From Methylococcus sp. Mc7 (GTDB taxonomy: Bacteria; Pseudomonadota; Gammaproteobacteria; Methylococcales; Methylococcaceae): a DNA stretch of 64,000 nt. A model generated the notes under the pieces. It was given only the letters and a program-made list of their open reading frames with translations. It was not told the DNA's origin and searched no databases. The translations under genes and the position numbers were made by a program. The stretch spans positions 3,690,501-3,754,500 of the forward strand of contig NZ_CP079095.1 in the NCBI RefSeq assembly GCF_019285515.1, given 5' to 3'. Positions 47,406 to 57,134 of this stretch are shown here, in pieces (the first letter of the stretch is position 1; the number at the start of each line of letters is the position of its first letter).

Positions 47406-48407
47406 TTACATGGTGCCGATCTGGCGAAGCATCCAGGCCTGCATGAAGGGGTTCGCCCGCTGCAGGATGAATCCGATCTTCGAAGCGGTGTTCATGGGCA
47501 CGTAGATGATGTCCCCGTGCTCCAAAGCCAGGGACAAGCTCGGATCGGGTTTCATGATCTCGCCGAAATCGATTTGCAGGTTGACTCCCTTTTGCGGGCG
47601 AATCAGGTGTATTTCTCCCTGGTGGGCATCCGGAGTGGGGCCGCCGGCCTGCCCGAGCGCGTCGACGAAGGACATCCGCGACGTGAGGCGGATGGCGCCC
47701 GGCTTGTTGACGGCGCCGAGCACGAAGACCTGGCGGTCCGACGCATCGGGGATGTACACCACGTCGTTCCGGTGCAGCTGCACGTTGAGCTGCAGGTCGC
47801 CTGCCAGCAGCCTTCCGATGTCCACCCAGAGGATGCGATCGCGCCGGATCACCGCGCAGCTCGTGAGCACCTGCTCCGGCCGGATCAAAGGGAAGACGCC
47901 GGCTTTCGACAGGATTTCCAGCAGCGTGGGAGGCGTATCGAAAGGCACCGGGCCGGGATGCTCGACCCGGCCCAACACGGTGACGCGGTTGGAAGCGTAC
48001 TGAAGCACCCTCACCGTGGTGAAGGGATCGCGATAATACTTCCTCAATGCCTTGCTGATGGCATTGGCCGCTTGCTCCCGCGTCAGGTCGCGAACGGAGA
48101 TGTTGCCGACCACGGGCAGAGTGACGTAACCATCCGGCCCGACCACCTGCGGCCCGGACAGTTCGGCTCGACCGACCACGTCGATGTTGATCTGATCGCC
48201 GTCGCCGACCCGATAATCGGTGACGGTGTCCTCCTGAAAAGACCTGAGCAGCTCCGCCGGCGACATCGTCTCGACCTTCTGCGGCGCGCTGAATGCCTCA
48301 CGGGCACCCGGCGTGGCATCCGGCACCGACTCCCAGGAACCGCAGCCGGCCAGCCCCACGACCAGCGCGAGACTCGCTACCTCCCCTGCCCGAGGCAACA
48401 TATTCAT
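47406..48407 (-). CDS. Wza-like outer-membrane polysaccharide export lipoprotein (OPX)
   Basis: About 333 residues from the ATG at 48407. The signal peptide ends in a lipobox GLAGC. A polysaccharide-export domain (DYRVGDGDQINIDVVGRAELSGPQ) is followed by two SLBB domains (NRVTVLGRVEHPG, RQVFVLGAVNKPG). The C-terminus (ILQRANPFMQAW) may form the outer-membrane helix. It should form the exit channel that docks on the Wzc-like protein, which starts 10 bp later. The frame is open to 48500, but that stretch runs into the STAS gene region and lacks a signal peptide. Confidence 0.9.
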   Translation of the reverse strand: MNMLPRAGEVASLALVVGLAGCGSWESVPDATPGAREAFSAPQKVETMSPAELLRSFQEDTVTDYRVGDGDQINIDVVGRAELSGPQVVGPDGYVTLPVVGNISVRDLTREQAANAISKALRKYYRDPFTTVRVLQYASNRVTVLGRVEHPGPVPFDTPPTLLEILSKAGVFPLIRPEQVLTSCAVIRRDRILWVDIGRLLAGDLQLNVQLHRNDVVYIPDASDRQVFVLGAVNKPGAIRLTSRMSFVDALGQAGGPTPDAHQGEIHLIRPQKGVNLQIDFGEIMKPDPSLSLALEHGDIIYVPMNTASKIGFILQRANPFMQAWMLRQIGTM

Positions 48408-48468
48408 TCCCTGGCGTCCCGATTGGCGTTGGCTGTCGATGGCCGCATCGAATCCCTTCGGTCTGAGA

Positions 48469-48813
48469 TCATTCGAGCGATGCGAGATAGCCGGCCGCAC
48501 CTTCGGGTTCGGCGAAAACCAGGAAAATCTCGTTGAGACGGGTCAGTTCTATCAAGGCTTGGATTTCCGGGGACAGCCCCGCCAGGACCATCTTTCCCGA
48601 CCGGCCTTCGATGGCCTTGAAGGCGGCGATGAGCACCGACAGTCCGCTGGAGTCGACGAATGTGACGTCGCCCAAATCCACCACCAGGCGGCCGGTACCT
48701 TTTTCCACGACGGCCAGGAGCTCGGCCCTGGCCTTGGCAGCGTCCGCCATCACCAGGCGGCCACCGAGCTCGGCGATGTCCACGTTGTCCTGCGTCCTGT
48801 GCTTGAGAAGCAT
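48469..48813 (-). CDS. STAS-domain anti-sigma-factor antagonist
   Basis: 114 residues from the ATG at 48813, preceded by AGGAG 7 bp upstream; an ATG at 48834 gives a 7-residue extension. The fold is SpoIIAA/RsbV-like. The motif TFVDSSGLSVLI at residues 51-62 contains the Ser that is phosphorylated by the partner kinase. As the first gene of the minus arm it lies 61 bp before the OPX gene. With the SpoIIE phosphatase and RsbW-like ATPase at 59823-61440 it makes a full partner-switching set. No sigma factor gene is in the window. Confidence 0.88.
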   Translation of the reverse strand: MLLKHRTQDNVDIAELGGRLVMADAAKARAELLAVVEKGTGRLVVDLGDVTFVDSSGLSVLIAAFKAIEGRSGKMVLAGLSPEIQALIELTRLNEIFLVFAEPEGAAGYLASLE

Positions 48814-48990
48814 CCCCCTACTCCTGGCGTTCATCGAGAAATAGCTATGCTTGGTTATTGTAGTTAGAACGGTTTCACAAAGTCGATGAGATTGCGCGGC
48901 GCGCTATCTGCCTGCAGCCGGACGAGTGCTACAATTCCGCGCGCCCATAGGGCAACGGCATCGGCTCGATCGCTATCGACTGGGGAAAGC

Positions 48991-50253
48991 ATGGAAAACT
49001 TCGGCAGATTGCTCCTTTCGGCCTACCAGTGCGCGCCGGGTATGGGGTCGGTCTCCCAGATCGGCTGGGAATGGTATTCCCGGCTGGCCGGGCGTCTCCC
49101 ACTCACGCTGGTGACGCATGTCCGCAACCGGAAAGCGTTGGAAGCGGCCGGAGCCCCGCTGCCCGGTACCGATGTCGTCTACGTCGACACCGAATGGTTC
49201 GCCGGCCCCCTCTACCGCCTGGCCTCACGTCTGTTTCCCCGCAGCGAGCACCCGGTATTCTTGATCTCCTCCCTGGATTTCTTCGTTTACGACCGGACGG
49301 CGCTGCGCATGCTCCTGAGACTGCGCGAGGAAGGTAAAAACTGGGACCTGGTCCATCAGCCGACACCGGTTTCCCCCCTCGCCGCGACCACCTTGCACCG
49401 GCTGGGAGCGCCTTTGATCCTCGGGCCCTGGAACGGCGGGCTGAAGTCGCCGACGAATTTCCCCGAAATCATGGCCGCCGAATCCGGCTGGCTTTATCCG
49501 GTGCGGCGGCTGGGCCGGCTGGCGGACCGGCTGCTCGGCTCCGGCCGGAATGCGCGCTTGATTTTGACCGCCAACGCCGCCACCCGCGCCGACGTGCCAT
49601 CACGCTACCGGGGGAAGTGCCGGGACATGCTGGAGAACGGCGTCGACCTCGAAGTCTTCCGCGCAGCGCCCTGGCCCGAGTCCCCCGGCAACGGACGGCC
49701 TTTGCGCATCCTTTTCGTAGGCCGTCTGCTCCCCTTCAAGGGCGTGGCCATGCTGCTCGAGGCGGTGGCGAGGGTCTGCGCCGGGTCGCCCGTCCATCTC
49801 GCCGTCGCAGGTGCCGGTCCGGAGGAAAACGCGCTGCGGCAACGGGCCGGCGAACTGGGGATCACCGGCCACGTGGAATTTCTGGGTCCCCTGCCCCACG
49901 CCGAAGTAGCTCGCCGGTTGGCCGAATCCCATGTGTTCTGCCTCCCTTCGATCCGCGAATCGGGCGGAGCGGTGCTGCTGGAGGCGATGGCCGCCGCAAG
50001 GCCGGTCGTCGCCCTGGATTACGGAGGACCTTCGGAAATCGTCGACGGCGAGGTCGGCGCCCTGGTGCCCGCCACCGGCTGGAAGCCCGTCGTGGAAGGA
50101 CTCGCCGGAATCTTCGAAGACGTTTTCCGCGATCCGGAAGGCTGGCGCCGCCGCGGCCAGGCTGGCCGCCAGCGGGTCGAACAGCGGTATTCCTGGCCCG
50201 CGAAGATCGACGCGGCATTGTCCCTCTACCGCGAATGCCTGGAGAGTCGATGA
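48991..50253 (+). CDS. Family 4 glycosyltransferase
   Basis: 420 residues, GT-B fold. N-terminal acceptor half starts LLLSAYQCAPGMGSVSQIGWEW. The donor half has ILFVGRLLPFKGVAMLLEAV and the motif RESGGAVLLEAMAAARPVVALD (E-x7-E). The ATG at 48991 is used; the upstream frame to 48886 lacks a good start. First gene of the plus arm, divergent from the STAS gene with about 177 bp between starts, which should hold the two promoters. It overlaps the next GT by 4 bp. Confidence 0.87.
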   Translation: MENFGRLLLSAYQCAPGMGSVSQIGWEWYSRLAGRLPLTLVTHVRNRKALEAAGAPLPGTDVVYVDTEWFAGPLYRLASRLFPRSEHPVFLISSLDFFVYDRTALRMLLRLREEGKNWDLVHQPTPVSPLAATTLHRLGAPLILGPWNGGLKSPTNFPEIMAAESGWLYPVRRLGRLADRLLGSGRNARLILTANAATRADVPSRYRGKCRDMLENGVDLEVFRAAPWPESPGNGRPLRILFVGRLLPFKGVAMLLEAVARVCAGSPVHLAVAGAGPEENALRQRAGELGITGHVEFLGPLPHAEVARRLAESHVFCLPSIRESGGAVLLEAMAAARPVVALDYGGPSEIVDGEVGALVPATGWKPVVEGLAGIFEDVFRDPEGWRRRGQAGRQRVEQRYSWPAKIDAALSLYRECLESR

Positions 50254-50961
50254 GCGCCCCCTACAGACTGGCTTATCTGGTCAGCCAATACCCCGCCATT
50301 TCCCATACCTTCATCCTGCGGGAAGTGCTCGGCCTCAGGGCGCGGGGTTTCGCGATAAACGTCGCCTCGGTGAACCCACCGGATCGGCCGCCGGAAAAGC
50401 TGACGGCGGATGAACGGCGGGAGGCCGAGGCAACCTGGTATCTCAAGCCGCAAGGTGCGGCGGGCGCGCTGAAGGCCTTGTGCCTGACCGCCCTGCGCCG
50501 CCCGTCGGCCCTCGTCGGCGGTCTGTGGTTCGCGCTGCGCCTCGGCGGCACTGACGCCAAGAAACTGGGCTACCAATTCGCCTATTGGGTGGAAGCCATC
50601 ATGCTCGGCGACTGGATGCGGCGGGAGGGGCTTTCCCATCTGCACGTCCATTTCGCGACACCCGCCTCGATGGTCGGCCTGATCGCCGGCAAGGTGTTTC
50701 CCATCGGCTTCTCGTTCACCGTGCACGGTCCCGACGAGTTCTACGACGCACCCGGCTACCGCCTGGCGGAGAAGATCGCGGGTGCCGACTTCGTCGTCTG
50801 CATCAGCCACTATGCCCGCAGCCAGTTGATGAAGCTCTCGCCGGTGACGCACTGGAACAAGTTCGAGGTCTGCCGGCTCGGCGTCGACCCCTCCCGTTTC
50901 GCCCTGCGTGAGAGCAGATCCGCCGGCTCCGTGTTCGAGCTGCTTTGCGTGGGCCGCCTAG

Positions 50962-52600
50962 GAGTCTGTCGGACTATGGATTTACTCGGGTCGGGATTCT
51001 TGGAATCGAGAATTTTTCGGGGGCATTGGCGGGGTAGTCACCAACGTTTCGCGTCGATAACTAGACCAAGATGTGCCCCGCCTCCCCCATGGCGGCTCTA
51101 TTGGTGTGTAACGCTTGGTTTTTACGTGAAGCCTGTCACGCTGCCGCCAACACGTGCATCCGCCTCAGATTGAACGCCATCGCCACCAGCTTCCATTCTC
51201 CGGCCACTGCCTCCAAGCCGCGCAGAGAGAACTGGCGGAATCCCAAGACCTGTTTGATGATGCCGAACACCGGCTCCACCGTGGATTTGCGCTTGGCGTA
51301 GCGGGCCTTCCCTGCCTTCGTTTTGAGTTTCCAGGCCATCTTCTCCACGGGATCGGTGGTTTCCGGTTCCGGGGCATCCGGAGCCAGGCGTTCCGCCAGC
51401 GGCACGTGATGGCTGTCCCGTCCCATCGCGATCAGCGGTTCGATCTGCTGTTCGCAGCAGGCGTGCACGTTGCCGGCGCTGAAGTAGCCCGTGTCGGCCA
51501 GCAGGGCTTCGGGCTTCCCCCAGGCTTCCGGCAGCTTCTCGATCTCGGCCAGCATCGGTTCGACCTGCTGCTTGTCGTTGGTCTGCTGACTGACGGTGGT
51601 GGCGACGATCAACATCGTCTCCACATCCACCGCAGCCTGGCTGTTATAGCCCTGGAGGAAACCCGCGTGGCTCGGCATGATGCGGGATTCCTCGTCGGTC
51701 AGATTGATCTGGTCGCTGGCCTTCGGCCCGGTTTCCGGCGGCTTCGGCTCCTGCCCACGTGGCTTCTTGCCCGCCTGCCGCTGGCCTTCGCGACGGGCTA
51801 CCTTGGCTTCATAGTCCTGCTGCGCCCGGGCATCGCGCTCCGCGACCCGCTCCACGATCTTGGCCTTCGCCTCCGCCAGGGCCTTCAGCCGATCCTGCCG
51901 CCGCGCCAACTCCTCTGGCAGGTCGATGCCGTCCGGCTCCTCCGCCCCGTCGGCCTCCGCCGCCTTCTGCAACAAGGCCTGCACCTCCTCCCGCAACTGC
52001 GCTTCCAACTTCTCGATGTGGCCATGAGACAAGGCCTTGTGCTTGGAGGCGTTGGCCTTAATCTTGGTCCCGTCCAGGGAAATCTGCCCGAGCCTCACCA
52101 GCTTCATCGCCTGCGCCAGGCTCAAGACCTGAACGAACAGGTCCTCCAGCTCCCCCAGAAAGGTCTTGCGAAAGTGGGCCAGGGTGTCATGATCGGGATG
52201 GGTTTCCGCCGACAGAAAGCGGAAGGCCACCGAATCGTAGGTGGCCCGCTCAATCTTGCGGCTGGAGAACACCCCGGTGGCATAACCATAAACCAGCAGG
52301 GCCAGTAGTACCGACGGATGGTGCGCCGCCGACCCGCGCCCCGAGTAGCGGCTCGTCAGTCGACTTAAATCCAGCTGATCGATGACCTCGACGAGGAACC
52401 GTGCCAGGTGGTTGGCTGGCAGCCATTCGTCAACCGAGGGCGGTAGCAGATACTGCTGGTGGCGATTGACGGGGATGAAGCGGCTCATCGGGTCTCACCT
52501 TGTCGCGATCTATCCGGAATAGGCCGCTATGTTAACGGAAACAGCGGACTTCCGCCCCTCCAATCCGGTTCGAACCAGAACCGGAAAGTCCGACAGACTC
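50962..52600 (-). mobile_element. Complete IS1182-family insertion sequence
   Basis: A 1,639-bp element with perfect 14-bp terminal inverted repeats, GAGTCTGTCGGACT at 50962-50975 and its complement at 52587-52600. A 4-bp target duplication, CTAG, is at 50958-50961 and 52601-52604. The transposase is intact and runs opposite to the interrupted gene. Target, ends and frame of the host gene are all preserved. Confidence 0.95.
51136..52488 (-). CDS. IS1182-family transposase
   Basis: 450 residues. The N-terminal block (YLLPPSVDEWLPANHLARFLVE shortened: LPPSVDEWLPANHLARF) and SRKIERATYDSVAFRFLSA are typical. The DDE blocks are ISLDGTKIKANAS (first Asp), LLADTGYFSAGN (second Asp) and STVEPVFGIIKQVLGFRQF (Glu). 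A charged insert of about 100 residues separates the first two. The frame is intact. A diverged fragment of a related transposase lies at 16102-16233. Confidence 0.95.
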   Translation of the reverse strand: MSRFIPVNRHQQYLLPPSVDEWLPANHLARFLVEVIDQLDLSRLTSRYSGRGSAAHHPSVLLALLVYGYATGVFSSRKIERATYDSVAFRFLSAETHPDHDTLAHFRKTFLGELEDLFVQVLSLAQAMKLVRLGQISLDGTKIKANASKHKALSHGHIEKLEAQLREEVQALLQKAAEADGAEEPDGIDLPEELARRQDRLKALAEAKAKIVERVAERDARAQQDYEAKVARREGQRQAGKKPRGQEPKPPETGPKASDQINLTDEESRIMPSHAGFLQGYNSQAAVDVETMLIVATTVSQQTNDKQQVEPMLAEIEKLPEAWGKPEALLADTGYFSAGNVHACCEQQIEPLIAMGRDSHHVPLAERLAPDAPEPETTDPVEKMAWKLKTKAGKARYAKRKSTVEPVFGIIKQVLGFRQFSLRGLEAVAGEWKLVAMAFNLRRMHVLAAA

Positions 52601-53140
52601 CTAGTGCCCGCCAAGGGGCAGCACATCCTGCTCGATGCGTTGGCCCTGTTGCTCGCCCGCGGCCGCCGGGTCCACCTCACCCTGGTCGGCCAGGGACCGG
52701 ACCGTCCCTCGCTGGAAGCCCAGGCCGGCCGGTTGGGGCCGGGAAGCGCCGTCAGCTTCGCCGGGGCCGTCAACCAGGACGAGGTGTTCGGCTACTACGC
52801 CGCCGCCGACGCCTTCGTGCTGCCCAGCTTCGCGGAGGGGCTGCCGGTGGTGCTGATGGAGGCCATGGCGCTCGGCGTTCCCTGCGTCACCACCCACATC
52901 ACCGGCGTGCCGGAACTGATCAGGGACGGCATCGAAGGCTTGCTGGTCGCGCCATCCGATGCCGAAGGACTGGCCGCCGCCATCGAGCGGCTGATGGACG
53001 ATCCGGCGCTCCGCAGCCGGCTGACGGAAGCCGGGCGGGCCAAGGTGCTGGCCGAATACGAACTGAACGGAAGCATCGCGCGGCTGGCGGAGGTCTTCAC
53101 ACACAGGCTTTCCTCTTCCTGACCGCTTCGAGGCTCCGGC

Positions 53141-54331
53141 ATGCCGACCGACACCCTCATCATGATACCCGGCGCTTTGTTGAGCGCCGCCGTCCTGCCC
53201 GGCACCTTCGAACTCGCCATGTTGACGCTCGGAGGCGCATTGCTTCCCCGAAAAACCGCGGCGGGCAACGGCGCGGTTCCGATCCGCTTCTGTATCGTGA
53301 TTCCGGCGCACGACGAGGCCGAAGGCATCGAGGCCTGCCTGCGCGGCATCCAGGGAGCCGATGAGGGCATTCATGCCGTGACCGTCGTCGTCATCGCGGA
53401 CAACTGCGGCGACGACACGGCCGGCCGCGCGGAAGCCGCCGGAGCGCGGGTGTTGGTCCGTGACGACCCCGGACGACGCGGGAAGGGCTACGCGCTGGAC
53501 CATGCCTTCTCGATCCTGCTGAAGGAGGATCACGACGTTTTCGTGGTGGTCGATGCCGACACCCGGGTGGAGACGAACTTCGTCACCGAACTCGCGGCGC
53601 TGTTCCAGGCCGGCGCCGACGCGGTGCAGACGCGCTACTGCGTGTCCAACCCGGCGCAGTCTACCCGGGCCCGCCTGATGCACGTGGCCTGGCTGGCGTT
53701 CAACGTACTGCGTCCGCGTGGGCGGGAGTATTGGGGCTGGTCCGCCGGCATTCTCGGCAGTGGCTTCGGACTGCACCGCAGGACCCTGGAAAGCGTCCCC
53801 TTCGACGCCGGCTCCATCGCCGAGGATCTGGAATACCACATCCGCCTGGTGCGAGCGGGCAAGCGCGTGCGGTTCTGTGACGGCACGACGGTGTGGTCGC
53901 CGGTGCCGGCCACCGGTGCGGTGGCTTCCAGCCAGCGCGCCCGTTGGGAGGGAGGGCGGTTCCGGATGATGCGGGAACAGATCCCTCCCCTCGTCCGGCA
54001 GGTGGCGGGAGGCCGCTGGCCGCTGCTGGAACCTCTGTTGGACCTGCTGCTGCTGCCTTTGGCCTTTCACGTGATTCTGCTGGCGCTGCTGCTGGTCTGG
54101 CCCTGGGCGCCGGGGAGGACACTCGCCGCGTCCGGCATGGCCATCCTCGGTTTGCACGTCGCCGCCGCCCTGGCCGTAGGACGCGCCGGGTGGCGAGACT
54201 GGGCGGCGTTGGCGACGGCGCCTTTCTATATCGTCTGGAAACTCACGTTGGGCAGACGCCTCCTCTCTTCCGCGAGCCGGGAAGCCGCCTGGGTGCGCAC
54301 CGAAAGGACGAAATCCGATGAATCCGCCTGA
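53141..54331 (+). CDS. Family 2 glycosyltransferase, polytopic
   Basis: 396 residues. An N-terminal hydrophobic segment precedes the GT-A domain (RFCIVIPAHDEAEGIEA). The processive-type D, DxD, D, QxxRW signature is visible: VIADNCGDD, VVDADTRV, IAEDLEYHI and SSQRARWEGG. C-terminal membrane helices (LLLPLAFHVILLALLLVW and following) complete the cellulose-synthase-like layout. It could be a single-sugar transferase or a synthase; the Wzx/Wzy context favours the former. It begins 18 bp after the split GT gene and overlaps the next gene by 14 bp. Confidence 0.85.
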   Translation: MPTDTLIMIPGALLSAAVLPGTFELAMLTLGGALLPRKTAAGNGAVPIRFCIVIPAHDEAEGIEACLRGIQGADEGIHAVTVVVIADNCGDDTAGRAEAAGARVLVRDDPGRRGKGYALDHAFSILLKEDHDVFVVVDADTRVETNFVTELAALFQAGADAVQTRYCVSNPAQSTRARLMHVAWLAFNVLRPRGREYWGWSAGILGSGFGLHRRTLESVPFDAGSIAEDLEYHIRLVRAGKRVRFCDGTTVWSPVPATGAVASSQRARWEGGRFRMMREQIPPLVRQVAGGRWPLLEPLLDLLLLPLAFHVILLALLLVWPWAPGRTLAASGMAILGLHVAAALAVGRAGWRDWAALATAPFYIVWKLTLGRRLLSSASREAAWVRTERTKSDESA

Positions 54332-55292
54332 CATTTCGGTTCTGATCGTATCGTTCAACACCCGCGACCTGCTGCGCCGATGTCTGGCCAGCCTGCGCGA
54401 ACAGGCAGGGCGGGCGGGGATCGAAACCATCGTGGTGGACAACGCTTCCCGAGATGGATCGGCCGACATGGTCGCCGCCGAGTTTCCGGAAGTCCGGCTG
54501 ATCCGAAGTTCCGCGAACCTCGGCTTCGGCAACGCCAACAACCTGGCTTTCGAGCAGGCCCGGGGACGCTACCTGGTTCTGCTGAACTCGGATGCCTATC
54601 TCGCCCCCGGCCTGCTCGACGCCGCCTTGATGCGCATGGATTCCTCGCCGGGCGTCGGCATGGCGGGAGGGCGTCTGGTCGGCACGGACGGCGGCTGGCA
54701 GCCCTCCGCCCGCATGTCCCCCTCCTTGCTGAACGAGTTCATCATCCTGAGCGGCCTGGCGTACCGTTATCCGAAATCCCGGCTGTTCGGCCGTTTCGAC
54801 CGGACCTGGGCCGACCCGGCCGAAGAAGCCGAAGTGGACTGGGTGCCGGGGGCTTTCGCGATTCTGCGGCGCGACCTGATCGACCGTATCGGCTTCTTCG
54901 ATCCGCGTTTTTTCCTTTACTACGAGGAAGTCGACCTGTGCCGGCGGATCCGGGCGGCCGGCTGCAGGATCATGTACTGGCCGGAACTCGTCATCACCCA
55001 TCTCGGCGGCGAGTCGGCCAAGACCTTGAGCGGCATGGAATTCTCCTCCCATGCCTCGCAGCTTACGCTATGGCGGATGCGGAGCCAGGCGCTGTATTAC
55101 CGCAAATGGCACGGCTTTGCCGGCGCCTGGAGCGCCAAGGCCCTGGAGCAGGTCTGGCATTGGGTACGGGCCTTCCGCAACCGTGGAACCGTCCCTGCCA
55201 AGGCGCGCGAATCCGAGGGGCTGATCCGCCTGTGGAACCAGGCCTGGAAAGAAACCGAAGGCGGCACGGTCTCGCCGCCGCAACCGTGGTGA
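54318..55292 (+). CDS. Family 2 glycosyltransferase, rhamnosyltransferase-like
   Basis: 324 residues. Start DISVLIVSFNTRDLLRRCL is the WbbL/GT2 rhamnosyltransferase type. NLGFGNANNLAFEQ and LLNSDAYLAPG carry the nucleotide-sugar acidic motif. VPGAFAILRRDLIDRIGFFDPRFFLYYEEVDLC (shortened here to GFFDPRFFLYYEEVDLC) is the base region. Cytoplasmic. The exact sugar is not determinable. Confidence 0.86.
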   Translation: MNPPDISVLIVSFNTRDLLRRCLASLREQAGRAGIETIVVDNASRDGSADMVAAEFPEVRLIRSSANLGFGNANNLAFEQARGRYLVLLNSDAYLAPGLLDAALMRMDSSPGVGMAGGRLVGTDGGWQPSARMSPSLLNEFIILSGLAYRYPKSRLFGRFDRTWADPAEEAEVDWVPGAFAILRRDLIDRIGFFDPRFFLYYEEVDLCRRIRAAGCRIMYWPELVITHLGGESAKTLSGMEFSSHASQLTLWRMRSQALYYRKWHGFAGAWSAKALEQVWHWVRAFRNRGTVPAKARESEGLIRLWNQAWKETEGGTVSPPQPW

Positions 55293-55816
55293 TCCGCATG
55301 TTCGAGCACGTTCGGGAAGACTGGAAAAACTACGACGGCGACCTGACCCGGCAAGGGCTCTGGGTCATGCTGGTCTACCGGTTCGGACGCTGGCGCTACC
55401 GGATTGGGCCTCGCTGGCTGAGGCTACCGCTCTCGTTCCTCTACAAGATATTGAAATTGCTGTCGCAGATACTCACCGGCATCGACCTTCCCTGCGAAGC
55501 GCAGGTCGGGCGGCGCTTCACCATCGAGCACTTCGGCGACGTGATCGTCAGTGGCGACGCCGTCATCGGGGACGACGTGACGATCCGCAACGGCGTCACC
55601 ATCGGGCTGAAACGGACCAACGAGCCCGGCTCCCCCGTGATCGGCAACCGGGTCGACATCGGCGCGGGCGCCAAAGTCCTGGGACCGATCCGGATCGGCG
55701 ACGACGTCGTCATCGGCGCCAATGCCGTGGTCATCACCGACGTGCCGCCGAACAGCCTCGCGGTCGGCGTTCCGGCGCGCATCAAACCACGGACGAACGC
55801 CGGCGCCGGACGCTGA
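55289..55816 (+). CDS. Serine-acetyltransferase-like hexapeptide acyltransferase
   Basis: 175 residues. N-terminus MFEHVREDWKNYDGD resembles the CysE/WcaB/EpsC exopolysaccharide acetyltransferases. Left-handed beta-helix repeats follow (GDVIVSGDAVIGDDVTIRNG, later IGNRVDIGAGAKVLG), with catalytic His in FTIEHFGD and the ending NSLAVGVPARIKP. Context says it acetylates a sugar and not serine. Start is GTG at 55289, overlapping the previous stop as GTGA, or ATG at 55298. Confidence 0.83.
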   Translation: MIRMFEHVREDWKNYDGDLTRQGLWVMLVYRFGRWRYRIGPRWLRLPLSFLYKILKLLSQILTGIDLPCEAQVGRRFTIEHFGDVIVSGDAVIGDDVTIRNGVTIGLKRTNEPGSPVIGNRVDIGAGAKVLGPIRIGDDVVIGANAVVITDVPPNSLAVGVPARIKPRTNAGAGR

Positions 55817-55817
55817 C

Positions 55818-57134
55818 ATGGGCCACCCCACCCCCATCCCCGGCCCCCTGGGAAAACGCTCTCACTGGCACTGGCGTTTGTGGCTGCTGCCGCTGCTGAC
55901 CCTGGGGGCCAGCCTGCTGCCACGGATCGTCGATTTCAGCGTTGCGGGGGCGTTGCTGATTCTGCTCGCACCGCTGCTTTTGTTACGCGCCCTCGTCGCC
56001 AAACTGCGCGCGGGACGCGTCTTCGCCGCCACGGAAAGGGCCGGCCGTTTCCAGACGCCGTTCCGGCAGCTCGCCTTCGCCGACGACGCCCCCGGCCGCA
56101 ACCTCGCGGTCCTGCTGAACGTATTCTGGGGAGACATGGCCTTCGCCGGACCGCGCCCCCTGAGTCTCGAGGAGGCCGCGGCGGCACCCGCGGACCAGGC
56201 CATCCGCTTCAGCCTCCGGCCCGGTGTTTTTTCGCCCTACGCGTTGCGCTCCAAGGTCGGGATCGCCTATGAGGGCGAAGCGGATCTGGACCGCGAGTTC
56301 TATTACACCGAAACGGCGGCGGGCAATCTCGGCCTGATCCTGCGCACCGGCGTCTCCGGATTGCTCGCCGGCGATGCCGTGCGGCCGATGCCGGAGCATC
56401 TGGATTTCTTCGGTGTTGCGATCGCCAACACCACGATGGGCGAGGCGATCGACTGGATCGTCCGCCGCGTCCGCGACGACCGTCCGGCGACGATCGCCTT
56501 CGTCAACCCGGATTGCCTGAACATCGCCCATGGCAATCCGGAATACCGCGCCGTCCTGGGCAAGGTCGAACGCGTACTGCCGGACGGCATCGGCATCCGT
56601 TTCGGCTGCCGGATTTTGGGCATCAGCCTGCGCGCCAACGTCAACGGCACCGACATGTTTCCCCGTCTGTGCGAACGCTGCGCGGACGAAAACCTGTCGC
56701 TGTTCCTGCTGGGCGCCCGGCCGGGCGTGGCCCGGCAGGCAGCCGAAAACATGCTTCAGCGCTATCCGGGCCTGAAGATCGCCGGCACCCGCGACGGCTA
56801 TTTCGCGCCGGACGCCGAGGCTGAAGTCATCGACACCATCAACCGGTCCGGGGCGGACATCCTGCTGGTCGCCTTCGGCGTCCCCAAACAGGAACTCTGG
56901 CTGTGGAAACACCGCTCCCGGCTCAAGCCGCGCGTCGCCATGGGGGTGGGCGGACTGTTCGATTTTTACTCCGGCCGAATTCCGAGGGCTCCGCTTTGGC
57001 TGCGGGAAATCGGGCTGGAATGGAGCTGGCGGCTGCTGCAGGAGCCGGGACGGATGTGGCGGCGCTACATCATCGGCAATCCCCTTTTCCTCTATCGCGT
57101 CTGGCGGCAGAAAATTGGAAAACTCGTCATCTGA
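55818..57134 (+). CDS. Fusion: degenerate sugar-transferase domain + WecG/TagA glycosyltransferase
   Basis: 438 residues. Two N-terminal helices and a shortened polyprenyl-phosphate sugar-transferase-like domain occupy residues 1-190. It keeps LLNVFWGDMAFAGPRPLS, equivalent to the NVLxGDMSxVGPRP block of WcaJ-type enzymes. The preceding catalytic block (usually R-x-LDELPQ) is absent, so the Asp-Glu pair is gone. Residues about 195-438 are a full GT26 (WecG/TagA/CpsF) domain: NPDCLNIAHGNPEYRAVL, DGIGIRFG, LFLLGARPGVA and VAFGVPKQELW. WecG-type enzymes add the second sugar to a lipid-linked primer. The start follows the acetyltransferase stop immediately. Confidence 0.83.
   Translation: MGHPTPIPGPLGKRSHWHWRLWLLPLLTLGASLLPRIVDFSVAGALLILLAPLLLLRALVAKLRAGRVFAATERAGRFQTPFRQLAFADDAPGRNLAVLLNVFWGDMAFAGPRPLSLEEAAAAPADQAIRFSLRPGVFSPYALRSKVGIAYEGEADLDREFYYTETAAGNLGLILRTGVSGLLAGDAVRPMPEHLDFFGVAIANTTMGEAIDWIVRRVRDDRPATIAFVNPDCLNIAHGNPEYRAVLGKVERVLPDGIGIRFGCRILGISLRANVNGTDMFPRLCERCADENLSLFLLGARPGVARQAAENMLQRYPGLKIAGTRDGYFAPDAEAEVIDTINRSGADILLVAFGVPKQELWLWKHRSRLKPRVAMGVGGLFDFYSGRIPRAPLWLREIGLEWSWRLLQEPGRMWRRYIIGNPLFLYRVWRQKIGKLVI

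Larger units (their letters stand above)
50250..53122 (+). pseudogene. Family 4 glycosyltransferase split by an IS1182 element
   Basis: Two exactly matching halves: 50250-50961, beginning MSAPYRLAYLVSQYPAISHTF, and 52605-53122 downstream of the IS. The first half ends FELLCVGRL and the second resumes VPAKGQHILLDAL, which together make a perfect GT4 donor-site block. The E-x7-E motif EGLPVVLMEAMALG is in the second half. Removing the IS and one copy of CTAG restores a 409-residue open frame. No other damage is visible, so inactivation looks recent. The rest of the arm lies downstream and may suffer reduced transcription. Confidence 0.93.

Noticed and set aside
45200..47446. 748-codon plus-strand frame
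   Set aside because: Antisense to the Wzc-like gene; no coherent domain.
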